Assembly (NCBI GenBank): GCA_014898415.1
Contig: RCTD01000002.1
Coordinates: 1,922,001-1,986,000 of the forward strand
Length of the DNA stretch: 64,000 nt
Reading direction: 5' to 3'
From: Stromatinia cepivora
Taxonomy: Eukaryota > Ascomycota > Leotiomycetes > Helotiales > Sclerotiniaceae
Shown: positions 25,061 to 36,163 of the stretch, in pieces
Position numbering within the stretch: the first letter of the stretch is position 1
Layout of the letters: each line of letters starts with the position of its first letter
Notes under the pieces: generated by a model
The model's database searches: none
What the model was told of the DNA's origin: nothing
Seen by the model: only the letters and a program-made list of their open reading frames with translations
Made by a program: the position numbers and the translations under genes

Positions 25061-27044
25061 GATTAAGAAATCTTATATCCTATATAATATTTAAAATGGA
25101 AACAGAGTTTAAACATTTGATTTTAAACACTTTTCTTTTTCTAAACGGGTATTCTATATAACTTCAACTATAATTTCTAAATTGAAATCTTCTTTGGCAT
25201 CCCAATATTCTTCGAATTCTTCTATTTTTTTTTGTATCATCTCGATTTCATTAAGGTTATCGATACAAGGTGTTAATGTATATATTGCTTCAGAAAAGGG
25301 AGAAAACAATGAGTATTTGAAGTTCGAATAATTATTGAATGTAGCAAAATCGGTATATCCGGAAGGGGTATTCCAGGGTGGAAATAGTTTCGGAAATGTA
25401 GAGATTCCAAAATTGGAATTGTTAGAGCTTCAAAAAGATTATAAGGGGTTTATAATAATTGTTGATTTGTAAATAGTTATAGGGGTTTTTCGACCAATAT
25501 AATATCGGTTTCGTTTTTGTAATGAAATTTCGTTTTGATTTACTTTAATAAGTGTCGGGACAACTGTACACGGGGAAGTGAGGTTCATCAACGAACGTAT
25601 AGATTGTTAATACGTTTTGATTTTGCCTAGAGAGCTAGAATCTATGGAGGGTAAAGATCTATATAATGGTGCATGCCGAGGCACTAGTGCGAGCACTAGT
25701 GCTCATGTGATCCTTACCATCCTTACCATCCTTACCATGCACGTGATTCATATTCCGACAATAAGTATATTCACAAATTCTTCTATAGTTTTACAATCTT
25801 TAATAAGTATTATTATTATTCACAAAAGAAAATCGGAAATCTTCTATTCGAGATCCCTAAATAAAACCTTATTATCAATAATCTCTATTTGGATAATAAA
25901 TAATCTAAACTTCCTATATTATTTTAGGAAGTTGTTATATCAAATTGTATTAAGTATAATTTATATCTCGTATTGAAAACGAACATCATCGATTTCGATC
26001 AGATTCCGATAGATCGCTACAAGCTGTTCGACCAATTTGAATGCTGTAAATCGGGGTATTCGTATATAAAAAGTATAACAATATATTTATACTTCCGATT
26101 CAATTTGATCGATTATATATACACAATATTATATTTCATTCTTAAATGATATAGTATATAGTTCGAATCGTTCTATAACTAATAATTACCATAAACTAAT
26201 TTTAAATTCAATATCATCGTTAAATTTAGTAATAAAATTTGTAGGTTTTGGTATATATATATTTTATTACAAATTGTAATTAATACAGGAATATGATCTT
26301 GATCAATTAGATCGGCTTTTTGAATGAAAAGACCCCTAATTATTAAATAAATTGTTATTTCCTAAAAGAAAAAAAGAATCCTTAAAGAGCCCTGAATGAT
26401 TAAATTGTTTAATCAAAGTTTTCTTCCTTTAACTTCGGGATCTTCGGGTTTGTTTAAATGAAGATCCTTGAATTTCGATTGAAAGAATAAGAGGAATCTC
26501 AGGTACTATTGTTGATCTGGATATCTATATAGATATCATTTGGGGTTCAAAAGAAGGTTGTACTATTACAAAGCTCATTATCATTATAACTTTCAATTAT
26601 CGATTCTTCTCCTTTAAACTTATAATTATTGTATAAAGATCTTATAGTTATAATAATGATTCGGAAGAAACGATTGAATTGTTAAAAACATCAGCTTTAT
26701 ATATTGGAATCTTCTTTTTACCAGTCTTCTTTCTTCCAATGATAACATTATCTAATCCTGTATTCATATTTTCTTTGAAGGATTGTTGAAATAATTGAGG
26801 AGAAAAAAAGGGTTCCTTAGAATATACTTTCGAAGATTCGAAATATACAAAAGAAAGAGTTCGTTATATTATGAAAGTGATAATATATTTTTAAAAGGGT
26901 TTATCTTTGTCGATTAGATCGGAATAAATCTTCTTCCTCTGGATATAATATTCGTAAAAGTTCATTTAAAAAGGTATTATTAAAGTGAAGTATTATTTGG
27001 GAGGCTATTAGATGGCTAGACGCTTATAAATGAATTATAGATAA
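25061..27044 (-). pseudogene. Presumed Gypsy gag region, heavily decayed
   Basis: The position between the 5' LTR and the protease implies gag. I could not read a convincing Gag motif in any minus-strand frame. The solo LTR at 25553-25760 interrupts it. Confidence 0.4.
25553..25760. mobile_element. Solo LTR (TGTCGGGA family), copy 2
   Basis: 208 bp, starts TGTCGGGA and ends TTCCGACA, TSD ATAAG (25548-25552, 25761-25765). It matches copy 1 at 3350-3539 closely. It is longer because it has an extra GAGCACTAGT-type unit and a third CCTTACCAT unit (25712-25738). It has far fewer AT transitions than the Gypsy DNA around it. Confidence 0.87.
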
Positions 27045-27326
27045 TATGATGTACAAAAGCTATAATAAAACTGAATAAATAAAATCAATTATATTCTTTA
27101 GAATCTACAATTAAAGAACTATAATTCGTAAAGAGCGATTAGATATATATATACAAATACCCATTCGTAAGTTGTAGAATTGTATGTATATGTTATTAGG
27201 GTCACCATTTTACCATACTAAATCGCATGAATCGTAACGTATATGCACGGACGATCAGCTCACCAATGGACGTGGGAGATAAGAGGTATCACATGGTTAG
27301 CCTCCTGTGGTTCACGATTCGTGACA
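27045..27326 (-). repeat. Gypsy 5' LTR
   Basis: 282 bp. On the minus strand it begins TGTCACGAATC. Its inner end now reads TATGATGTAC where the other LTR has TGTGACGCAC, a series of transitions. Confidence 0.88.
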
Positions 27327-27370
27327 CATACTGTATTTAAAACTATTATTCACTCCTAGAAATGTACGGA

Positions 27371-27790
27371 GGTTGAAAGAGTAAGTAATGTAAGACATTT
27401 TTTATCCACATATTACTATTTTTCCTGTCTTTTGATACTGCTTTAAACAATTTGAATAGATATTGAGCTGTTCCTTTTAATTTTCGAATTTTGAAGATTT
27501 TGATCGAATTTCAATAATCTTATAATTTTGAAGCCTTTTGAAGTTTGTGCAACCCTTCTAATGAATTCAAAATAGCCTTAGAATAGATTTCGAAATAAAA
27601 TATTAATGATTTTGATGATTTTGAATGATTTTGCTAATAAATCTTGAAATTTATAATACTTTAATCATCTAGATTTCATCATATAAATTTTCAGCCAGCG
27701 TGATGATATTATTAATCAAAGCCTCTGTCTGTGGAGCAAGCACGTCATTTTCCGGCGTGTTTTACAATACGTCCCCCACCAACCCCCCCG
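27371..27790. mobile_element. Inverted-repeat DNA element, copy B
   Basis: The left end CGGAGGTTGA follows a TA (27369-27370), and the sequence matches the reverse complement of copy A (3110-3741 without its LTR) along its length, including the CAGGAAAAA-type and TGTCTGTGGA segments. The right end is diverged: C-rich, ACCAACCCCCCCGA instead of ATCAACCTCCG, and no TA follows. The right boundary is therefore approximate. It lies within the oldest solo LTR of the nest. Confidence 0.7.
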
Positions 27791-27860
27791 AGGCTCTCCG
27801 AGCTACGTCTTATTAATAAGTTATACTTGTTATTTAGCCTTCCGCCCCCGTGATACATTT

Positions 27861-28212
27861 ATTGGAAATCATAAATAACTTATTGTTTTGAAGAGATTGA
27901 AGAAATTGAAGAGTTGAAAAGTTGAAAAGTTGAAAAGTTGAAAAGTTGAAAGAAAGATGGAAGATTGAAAAGTTGACAATGATTTGCCATTATGTAATGA
28001 GATTTGAAATACATCGTTTTAAGTGATATCTTGCTTGCATAGGTGGGATATGCACGACGGGTTTCGCCATATTCGTTTCCTTGCAGATCTCCTTACTTCC
28101 GCGGTACTAAGATGGTAAATAAGAAGCATTTCCTACCCTCTCTACGCCCTCCATGACTTTGTCGTGATACCAATCAATCAATATACTCATCAAAGGAACA
28201 TTTTCATAAAAC
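27861..28212. other. Intergenic with short tandem repeat
   Basis: Right border of the transposon island and upstream region of the FMO gene. A GTTGAAAA tandem run lies at about 27912-27949, within a GAAGATTGAA-like purine-rich stretch (27880-27975). Confidence 0.6.
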
Positions 28213-29762
28213 ATGGCTACCATCAAGTCCGTAGCAATCATCGGCGCCGGACCGGCCGGTGCAATTGCGCTTGATGCTCTGGCGCAGGAGCAAGCATTTG
28301 ATAAAATCCGGCTCTTTGAAAGAAGAGAGAAAGCTGGAGGATGTTGGTTAGTACAATATCTCCGAACAGACAGAACAATCACTCATTTCCCCCCTTCAGG
28401 CTCGGAGATCCCAAAGATCACATCCAACAATTACCAGACTTTGAAAAGATTGCTTCTCGCAGACCAGACGAGCCTCTCCCAATTCCATCCGAACTTCCTA
28501 CCATTCTTCCGCACAATACTCAATATCGATTTTCCGATACGTCGATATATCCTGCGTTGGAAACGAATATTGATGCATTTGCCATGTCATTTTCTCAAGA
28601 ACCGTTTCCGGAAACAAGATCTGCGGTAAATATTAAGAGACATGGCAACGATTCACCATTTCGCCATTGGAAGGTCGTGGAGAAATATATTCAAGATTTG
28701 GTGGATAGGAAAGGATATCCGGATCTCATATCGTATGATACTACTGTGGAGCTTGTGCATAAAGACCCACATACATCAAAATGGGTTTTGACGTTGCGCA
28801 AACCCCTCGACAATGGAATTGAGGATAGATGGTGGACAGAGTCTTTCGATGCAGTTGTTGTAGCAGCGGGACACTATAGCATTCCGTTTATACCTTCAAC
28901 TCCCGGTCTTTCTACCTTTTCTCAAAACTTTCCTGGTAGGGTTCTTCACTCAAAGGCTTGGCGTGGCCCAGAACCATATCAAGGAAAGCGTGTGGTAGTT
29001 GTTGGTGCCAGTATCTCCGGACCTGATATTTCTTATGCTCTCGTTGATTATGTTGAGCGACCTCTCCATTCTGTTGTTCGGGGCAGATACCATCCCTATT
29101 TTTTCGACTACGCTTTCCAACATCCCAATATCCTTCGACGTCCGCCAATATCCCACATAACCTCAGATCCTGACACAGATGAGAGGACAATCCATTTTGA
29201 AGATGGGACTAAATTAGAAAAAGTAGACTATATTATATTCGGAACTGGATATTCCTGGACCCTTCCTTTCATTCCTAATCTCGATTCTACAATCCGTAAT
29301 AATCGTCTTCCGAATCTCTATCAACATATTTTCTGGCGCGAGGACCCTACCTTAATTTTCGTTGGTGCTGTGAGTGCAGGATTTACATTCAAGGTTTTTG
29401 AATGGCAAGCTGTACTTGCCGGACGGTTTTTAGCCGGACGTATCACTCTTCCTCCTGCCGAAGAGCAAAAGAAATGGGAAGATGATAGAATTGCATTGAA
29501 AGGAGATGGGGTACAATTCACGGCTCTACACCCCGACTTCGAGGAGTATTTTGAGACCATAAGGGAGATGGCCGGTGAAGCAAAAGATGGTAAAGGTAGA
29601 AGTTTACCGAAGTTTCAGAAGTGGTGGAGAGAAGGGTTTGATAATGGACATCTGAAAAGAATAGATATGTGGAAGAGGGGAAATGAAGAAGCTAGACGCA
29701 GAATCGAGAGGGAGAATCAGGCAAGTGTGGTGTCACCAATATCACAAGTCAGCAATTTGTAA
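28213..29762 (+). CDS. Flavin-containing monooxygenase-like protein
   Basis: FAD- and NADPH-dependent monooxygenase of the FMO/BVMO-like class; the substrate is unknown. Two exons (28213-28346 and 28400-29762, intron 53 nt) encode 498 residues. The FAD-binding Rossmann motif is GAGPAG at 11-16. The FMO-type motif reads FPGRVLHSKAW (FxGxxxHxxx followed by Trp rather than Tyr/Phe). The second nucleotide-binding motif is VVVGASISGPD, and DYIIFGTGY is the conserved C-terminal GTGY segment. The Trp codon TGG is split by the intron, which supports the model. There is no signal peptide or membrane anchor. It lies just right of the transposon island and ends 158 bp from the stop of the next, convergent gene. 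Confidence 0.9.
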
Positions 29763-29920
29763 ATTTTTGTATCGTCATTTGAATATTTAGAGAATTACGG
29801 TTTAGTGAACGATTCTCGTGTTATTGATGCCTGGTTATAGGATTCATTGAGCTCGGTTCATCGAAATAGTTCTATGTGAGCAAAGAGCAAGTTATTGCTG
29901 TGCTCTTAAATGGTCCATAT

Positions 29921-31427
29921 TTACTCTTGCTCCTCTTGCTCCTCTTGCTCCTCTTGCTCCTCTTGCTCCTCTTGCTCCTCTTGCTCCTCTTGCTCCTCTT
30001 GCTCCTCTTGCTCCTCTTGCTCCTCTTGCTCCTCTTGCTCCTCTTGCTCCTCTTGCTCCTCTTGCTCCTCTTGCTCCTCTTGCTCCTCTTGCTCCTCTTG
30101 CTCCTCTTGCTCCTCTTGCTCCTCTTGCATCCTCTCAAGAAACGCCTGAGCACTTTCCACGTCAAAGACAGGCTCCTCATAATCATACCAAATAAGCTCA
30201 TCTTTGGGTGGGTTATATTCACTTAAACCTTTCATCTTGTGGACACTTGGATATGTTTCCGTGAGTCGAAACGCTATACCGTCCACTTCCATGAATTGCA
30301 GACCATAGTTATTCCTGATGATATGCCAGCCGCTCTTATCACCGCCGAATCTGAGGTAGAAAGGCCAAAGTGCTTCAACACCGCTGACTTCGACGTAGAA
30401 GTTTTTGAGGCGGTGTGTCCCAGTCTTTGGAATTCTCATGGTCCACTGCCATAATCCTATGCAGTTTACAAAACTATCTGACAGATTCTGCGGGCTAAGA
30501 GGATCCTCATCTCTCTGAACCCCGGTGCGTATCTTCACCTTCACTCTCAATTTGTTAAGGTTTTGGAAATTGGCTAAATCGTCTATGACTCCCAAAACGT
30601 GAGAAAGTCTTAAACTAGAGAAGACGTCAAAGTCAAGAACCAGACTTTGGATAAAATTCCACAGCGGTTCGATTCTAACGCAAAATTGGGCCATAATTGT
30701 CGGTTGGGTGAACCGAAAGGCCTTGAGTTTGTATAGGAGTGCTCCACCGACAATCTCGAGATACGCCTGGCGACAAATCGCGAGAAGGTTGAACATCTGC
30801 GCTCGAAAGCTAGGATGCACTGCGTCGAAGAATTTTGCGCGCTTAAGGGCTGCGTAGGCTTGACCGCAATACTGCTTACGCTCGATCGAATGCTGATTCC
30901 GTTTGAATTGCCGCTCAGACCTCGCAATCGTAATGGGGTGTCTGCCACAAGCTGAAGATGTTAGCATCAGTGCTTCTCATGATGTGGCATATTGGAGATA
31001 GAAGACAACACATACGAAGGTTTTGAATACAAAATTCCCAGATCCTGAGACGTACTTCGGGCGGCAGGTCCAGGAGCAAACATTCTGTTTTCTGTGGACG
31101 AATAGAGTTGGCCCAAGTCTGAGACTGAAAAAAGTCAGTTTTCACAAGAGAATTTACTTTGAGTTCGAAATCACTTACGTTGATGTCGGTCCGCTCATTC
31201 ATGAGTCTGCAGTGTTTTCCTTGTACCTTCATGGTTTGTCTAGCCTGGAAAAATTTCAGTATGGACTAGGTGGGCATGGATTGCTGCTAGGAGCTTGAGT
31301 AAACGTGTTGGCTTACTGCAGTAACATTGAAACCCTTTGCCATCAGGTGACCCTTCAGTGAAGCTCCTGGCATATTTTTAGGGTTGGGCTTTTTGCCTTT
31401 ACGTCTTTGAGTTTTGCTTTTTCCCAT
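29921..31427 (-). CDS. 2EXR/F-box-like protein with (EEQ)22 tail
   Basis: Four exons (31427-31317, 31244-31179, 31124-31016, 30951-29921) join in phase to 438 residues. The first exon is Lys/Arg-rich (MGKSKTQRRKGKK). The module LLLDLPPEVRLRIWEFCI (about residues 66-84) is the start of the 2EXR/DUF7730-type fold common in expanded families of filamentous fungi; the function of such proteins is unknown. The C-terminus is a run of 22 EEQ repeats ending in Glu-stop, encoded by a near-perfect 9-bp tandem array. Intron 2 (31178-31125) is a multiple of three and open, so a retained form would still be readable. The assignment to 2EXR rather than a related domain is uncertain. Confidence 0.75.
29924..30124 (-). 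repeat. 9-bp minisatellite coding for EEQ
   Basis: 22 direct copies of a 9-bp unit (CTCCTCTTG on the + strand) plus a partial unit, running to the stop codon of the gene above. Both other minus frames and the three plus frames through the array are also open (for example a poly-Leu frame), which creates long spurious frames. Confidence 0.97.
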
Positions 31428-33539
31428 GGTCAATAATTGGGGGTGGATGGTTGAAGAAATGATCTGGATAGTGTTTGTTGTAGGATGTCAGAGGATTTGA
31501 TTTTAGATGCAGATCATAAAGTGTTTGGTTGTTTGTTTCAGGAAGTTGAGGACAGGGCAAATGCTTAAATGTTATCTGTGTGGGTATATACAGCAACTTG
31601 TTGTATAAAGAAATGCTTCAGTTATCCAATATAGATATTCACTGTGACCAGAATTCACCAATTGTCTGTCTGCACCCACCACTGTTGCCTTATATAGGTA
31701 AACCAAAAGAAAATTCATTTTCCATCATGACACATACTGGAAATTAGAAGTGATGTAGCTTGTAACTGTTTCTCTGGAATGACACTCGAATGTGAGGTGA
31801 AGTTGAATACACCATCTTTCTGAGAATCAAACTTTTGCTTCTCAACCTTTCCATATCGCACGCACTCTCCACCAGCAATACACCGCACACTACCATACAA
31901 CCCTTACATTGAGATAGTCAATCTCCGCCGGTTTTTACGCCCATGGAGAGATCGCAGTAATGAACTGTGGTGTGCCTGGCATACAATGTTTAAAAGCCTT
32001 GAAATCCAAGCCACTTCGTTCCTTTTCTCCCATCTTGTTTTCTCCCTCAAACTTTCCTTTCATAGTGGGAAATATGGCCCCCGCTTTCCCTAGATACCCT
32101 CCCTCAAGCATCAAAGGGTTGTTGGATTGGTGTCATTCAATTATGTGACCTTAACTTAAAAGAATATATGACTTTTTGAAGGTATACAAAATTGACAAAC
32201 TTCACAAGAGGATATTATTAGCACGCTTTAAAACATGAACAATTTCAAACTACAGACGACACCACTCAGTGAATGGCATGAATCGTGATTAGACGTTACA
32301 CATACGTACGTTCACATGATAAATTACTCACATGATAAATTACTCACATGATCGCGCTCTCCTGCACACTACCATCTCCAATCCGATTAAAAACGAATTG
32401 TTGCACATCTCATTTTTGCCTTCGACCGCTGTGGCTTTTTCCATCCGTATATTTCACGACATCAAGACCCCATACATAGATTCCTCCTACTGTAAAGACA
32501 CAACTGCATCAACCCCATACAACCCCATAAACCCATCAAATAAGATCTCGCAACTCCGATACCTCATTGGATTAACCCGATAATACTCGAGCGAGAGGTC
32601 TAGACCACCTTCCAACTTCTAGGAAAAGTACGATTGGATGGATATACTCCGTTTGCAAGTACAAGATATTATTGAAAATGTTCCAGATCGTACGATATGC
32701 AACAGATGAGTGAAAAGTGGAAGGTAATTGCATGGGCGTATGCAAGTATGCGGCGGGAAGGTGCAGGTTGGTGTAACGCGTGATAATTGGTCCTGGAGAG
32801 GGGAAAGGGCTTGAAACTCGGTGTTGGGATCTTCGGCAGTTGCAAAAATAAGTTAAAAAAGTGTTACATGCGGCGAGTGCCTTTTTGAGTTGTTGCTTCG
32901 ATTCTCAGAAGCAATCCCAATGTAACTCTGAATTTTGCTTATACTGGTCGTCGATAAGTCGATAGGATGCGTTATCATAGTTGATTCCCGCTCATGACGA
33001 CCGTTAAAGTAAATCCCAATTAATCTCCCTTACGCAATCTGTCAGACCCATATCGTACCACCATAAGCCCAGCGTCACTGTTGCTCTCACAACATAGATA
33101 TAAACATGTTCTTGTTCGCCATCTATGTTCGCCTAGTCGCGAAAGGAGTGCACCATGGACACTTCAAATATCTCTCGCGAGCTTTCGAGCCACTGGACTT
33201 TGTCATCCTATGCACTGCCATGCCTTTATCTAAGTCACAACTATTTTGTGAAGCAATATATATCCATATTTACAAAGACCGCTAGTTCATTGGCATAAGT
33301 ATCTATAACATATACTTCCATCCTTGAGCAAATTATCCAAGGCCTTTCCTCGCAAATGTACTACTAGCTATTATGCCATTACAGGAAAGCGCACATATGG
33401 ATATGGCAAAGCCATCAGATGTGGATGATCGTGGCCTTGACCATACTCCCGAAATCTAACATCAAACCCAAATCACGAATGCGGCCCTTTATACAGACGA
33501 TACATTACCCTTTGAACCGAACGGTCTTACGATAAACGT
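31428..33539. other. Intergenic
   Basis: No gene supported over about 2.1 kb. A short direct repeat (ACATGATAAATTACTC, about 2.5 copies) lies at 32314-32351. The last part, from about 33120, may include the lost 5' end of the P450 pseudogene, but I cannot place its start. Confidence 0.45.
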
Positions 33540-34450
33540 CCGATCATGTAATTTTCGATACCATGGGCGATTCATGTTTTGGAAAATAGTTTGAAACGAA
33601 AGATATTCCTCAAAATGCCTTCAAGATGCTTACTTTTACTTATCCCGTAAGTACGATATTATGTCTTGATAAAATACAAATATGATCTAACCTCCCAGAT
33701 ATCCAACCCCACTCTCAGGCCTCGCGGTCTGAGCCAACTTCACTTCTCGAGCGCTCCGCACCAGCAGGAATAAAATCCTGCAATCAATTCGTCGAAACAA
33801 ATTCGTCGAGATATGTTCCACTACTTCTTTAACGCCAAAAATGAAGAGATTGGTTTACCGGCATGTAATATGGATGATTTTAAAGGAGAAGCACAAATGC
33901 TTATAGTAGCCGGTTCAGATACAACCTTGATTACTATGTCTGCATTTTTCTTCTATATTGTGCGGAACTTCGAGAAATTCACCCATGAAATCCGCACGAA
34001 GTTTTCATCGGCAGAAGAAATTGTAGGCGGAGCCAAACTTTCCTCGTGTCAGCATCTCCGAGCATGTCTCAACGAAACTTTACGAATGGCGCCCGTTTGC
34101 CCAGCGAAATGAGCCGTGTAGTTATCGGGGATTGTTTAATAATCGATGATAAACTTATTCCTGCAGGTACGAATATTAGTATGTCTAGATAGGCAATTAC
34201 TTACAATGAGGAATATATTCCCTGTCCATTTCTTTTTCGTCCGGAGAAATGGATAGTGGATGATGCGCATGGGACGACTATTCATGATGTAAATAAAGCA
34301 ACATCGGCGTTTAATCCGTCTTTGATAGGGCTGGGGAATTGTGCGGGACAGAAATTGGCGCTGTTGGAAATGTGGATTTGGGTTGCGTGGACGCTGTGGA
34401 GGGTGGATGTTAGGAGGATGGAGGGTGGAGGGGATATGGTGGGGGAATAG
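33540..34450 (+). pseudogene. Cytochrome P450 pseudogene
   Basis: Landmarks in order: FDTMGDSCFG near 33560; a recognisable intron (GTAAGT at 33647 to CCCAG at 33698); FHYFFNAKNEEIGLP; the I-helix AGSDTT (33910-33927); the K-helix ExxR as NETLRMAP (34071-34090); RPEKW; and the haem loop FNPSLIGLGNCAGQKLA with its Cys near 34337. It is not functional: the frame changes just after the K-helix (about 34090-34110), a TAG follows at 34190-34192, the region before FHYFF contains a stop, and the N-terminal membrane anchor cannot be found. The family cannot be assigned. Confidence 0.85.
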
Positions 34451-34923
34451 GGAATTGGAGGTGTGGGAAGAGAGCGAAGGGTGTGTATCAACTTGTGGAT
34501 TCGTATGTTGCGCAGAGGGAGGGTTCTGTGGTGTAGTTTACGAAGAGGATGTTACAGATTTGCTTGGTTTACATGGAATTTTTAGCAGCGCGAATGGTAT
34601 TCTGCGGGAATCACAGCGTTGACTTCTCTGTGCCTCAATTGACTGACTGGCCTGGAAAGAATAAAAATTTCCCCATGTTCATGCTCGATTCGCCACCGGA
34701 ATAGGTCCTTTGAGACTTAAAATCATGGCAATATGACTTAAACGACGGAGCTACGATTGGATTGTAAATAGCTATGAAGTTAAACCTGTTTTGTAGTAAA
34801 GAGCAAACCCCGCATCAATCAAGTTAAAAGGCCAAGAAATCGGCAATCCACTATTCGCGGAGAAGCCAAATACATCCCCCAACAATATTCCGATCTTTCC
34901 ACCCGACGGTCTCCAGCCTTCCC
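34451..34923. other. Intergenic
   Basis: Between the P450 pseudogene and the 3' end of the 2OG oxygenase gene. Nothing recognisable. Confidence 0.5.
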
Positions 34924-36163
34924 CTAACTCTTATATGCCAACGCAATCCTCATCTTGTAATACTCCCCTGCCACAATCGGTTCATACTTCTTCTCCTCTC
35001 CCTCCTTTACACACTCCCCAAGAACTTCTATAACTTTATCCGTATCTGGACCACAAAAATATGGGATCGAATAGCGCGCCTGCGTTATTCTTTCTCCTTC
35101 ATCTGTTTTTGTATAGCGAGAAGTTAGTGGAGGGAGTTGTACGCGATGGAGTGTTGATTTGAGATCATCTGTATTTTGTTAATATGACAGCTTTCCATAT
35201 GACAAATAGTAGGAACTATCGAGAAAGAAACGGAGGAGTAAAATACCATTCGTCCATCTCATCAATAAATCCCCTACATTCATCACAATAGCATCTTTAA
35301 CCGGATCAGCCCTAATAAATTCACCGGGTTTCTTAGGATGTTCGATTTCTAATCCTCCGCATTCGTCTTGAAATACCATGGTGATACTTCCGAAGTCACT
35401 ATGTGCTGGCAATCTGACTGCAAGTCCTCCTTCAATTTCAGAGGCGGGGATTGGGGGATAATGTAAGAGTCGTAGTTGATTACCATGCCCGGAATGGAAA
35501 TCCGCAAGTAAGGAGGGATTATGGAGTTCTAGTCCTGTGCCGAGGGCTAAGAGGATTTGCTGAGCGGTAGAGGAAAGCCGGTGATAGAAGGATTGCATAA
35601 AGGAGTGGAAATTTGGGAGAGTGGATTCGGGAAGCCAGATATTGGGCTGCTCGGGGTTTTTTTCAGAGCCAATTTCGTAACTTTCCTGTGAGGATATTGT
35701 TAGTCCTTTGAGAATTGAATCCAATTAAATTTGCTTGCTTCATGCATTCACTCCCAGATGCGATATTGAAAAGTAAGATCAGATAATAAGATAAAGCCCC
35801 AAACAAACGCACCTTACAATCCCTTACCCTCCTCAACTTCTCCCCCAACTCAACATCATCACTAATAACCTGATACACCTTCTCCAACCCCGGGTACGAA
35901 TAGCCTCTATGGACACTTGGACCCGGTGGATGTTCTGCTTGCATTTTTTCCTCGTGTGAAAGAATGAATAGTTTTTTCGTCATTGCGAAAGCTTCTTCGA
36001 GCAATGAAGACGGGATATCATGATTAATGATGTATACAAAACCGACGTGACGACAGGCATCGATGAGCGCTTTGGCGGTTTGGAGACGGGAAGTCGGGGA
36101 GGTGGGGTGTAGGAAGGGGGAGAAGTCGATAATGGGGATTGAGGAGGTGGGATCAGATGTCAT
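34924..36163 (-). CDS. 2-oxoglutarate/Fe(II)-dependent oxygenase (IPNS-like)
   Basis: Non-haem iron oxygenase of the isopenicillin-N-synthase-like superfamily. Exons 36163-35813, 35685-35247 and 35168-34924 (introns 127 and 78 nt) give 344 residues. The N-terminal DIOX_N-type part begins IPIIDFSPFL and includes GFVYIINHDIP. The Fe(II) ligands are H212 and D214 (PAHSDFGSIT) and H271 (STLHRVQLPP); the co-substrate-binding pair is R295 and S297 (ARYSIPYF). The last intron splits the conserved WTNDD, which fixes its position. Substrate unknown; relatives act in secondary metabolism or nucleobase/hormone-like hydroxylations. It shares the neighbourhood with an FMO gene and a dead P450. Confidence 0.9.

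Larger units (their letters stand above)
12605..27326 (-). mobile_element. Ty3/Gypsy chromodomain LTR retrotransposon, decayed
   Basis: LTRs at 12605-12883 (279 bp) and 27045-27326 (282 bp), flanked by the TSD CATAC (12600-12604 and 27327-27331). A purine tract precedes the 3' LTR on the minus strand (complement of 12884-12897), which fixes the orientation. Coding remnants in minus-strand order are protease, reverse transcriptase, RNase H, integrase and a C-terminal chromodomain-like region, i.e. the Gypsy order with a chromovirus integrase tail. Frames are full of stops and transition-type changes, so it is dead. Four younger elements lie inside it. Without them it is about 7.0 kb, a typical full length. 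Confidence 0.9.
12570..27855. mobile_element. Split solo LTR that hosts the whole nest
   Basis: The left end (TGTCACGGGG, 12570) and the right end (CCCCGTGATA, ending 27855) form LTR-type inverted termini and are flanked by the same 5-bp duplication CATTT (12565-12569 and 27856-27860). Only about 140 bp belong to this LTR: 12570-12604, about 27332-27368 and about 27791-27855. The rest is later insertions. The left piece has a GC-rich hairpin at 12576-12595 (arms of 9 nt around an AA loop). The middle piece contains TATTTAAAA. Boundaries of the middle and right pieces depend on where inverted-repeat copy B ends. Confidence 0.72.

Noticed and set aside
29924..30124. CRISPR-like array
   Set aside because: The repeats are 9 bp, directly adjacent and without spacers, in a eukaryotic coding region.
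29876..30226. Long plus-strand frames (poly-Leu and Ser-Cys repeats) over the 9-bp array
   Set aside because: They arise only because a 9-bp repeat has no stop in any frame; the minus-strand EEQ frame joins a spliced gene with a 2EXR-like start.
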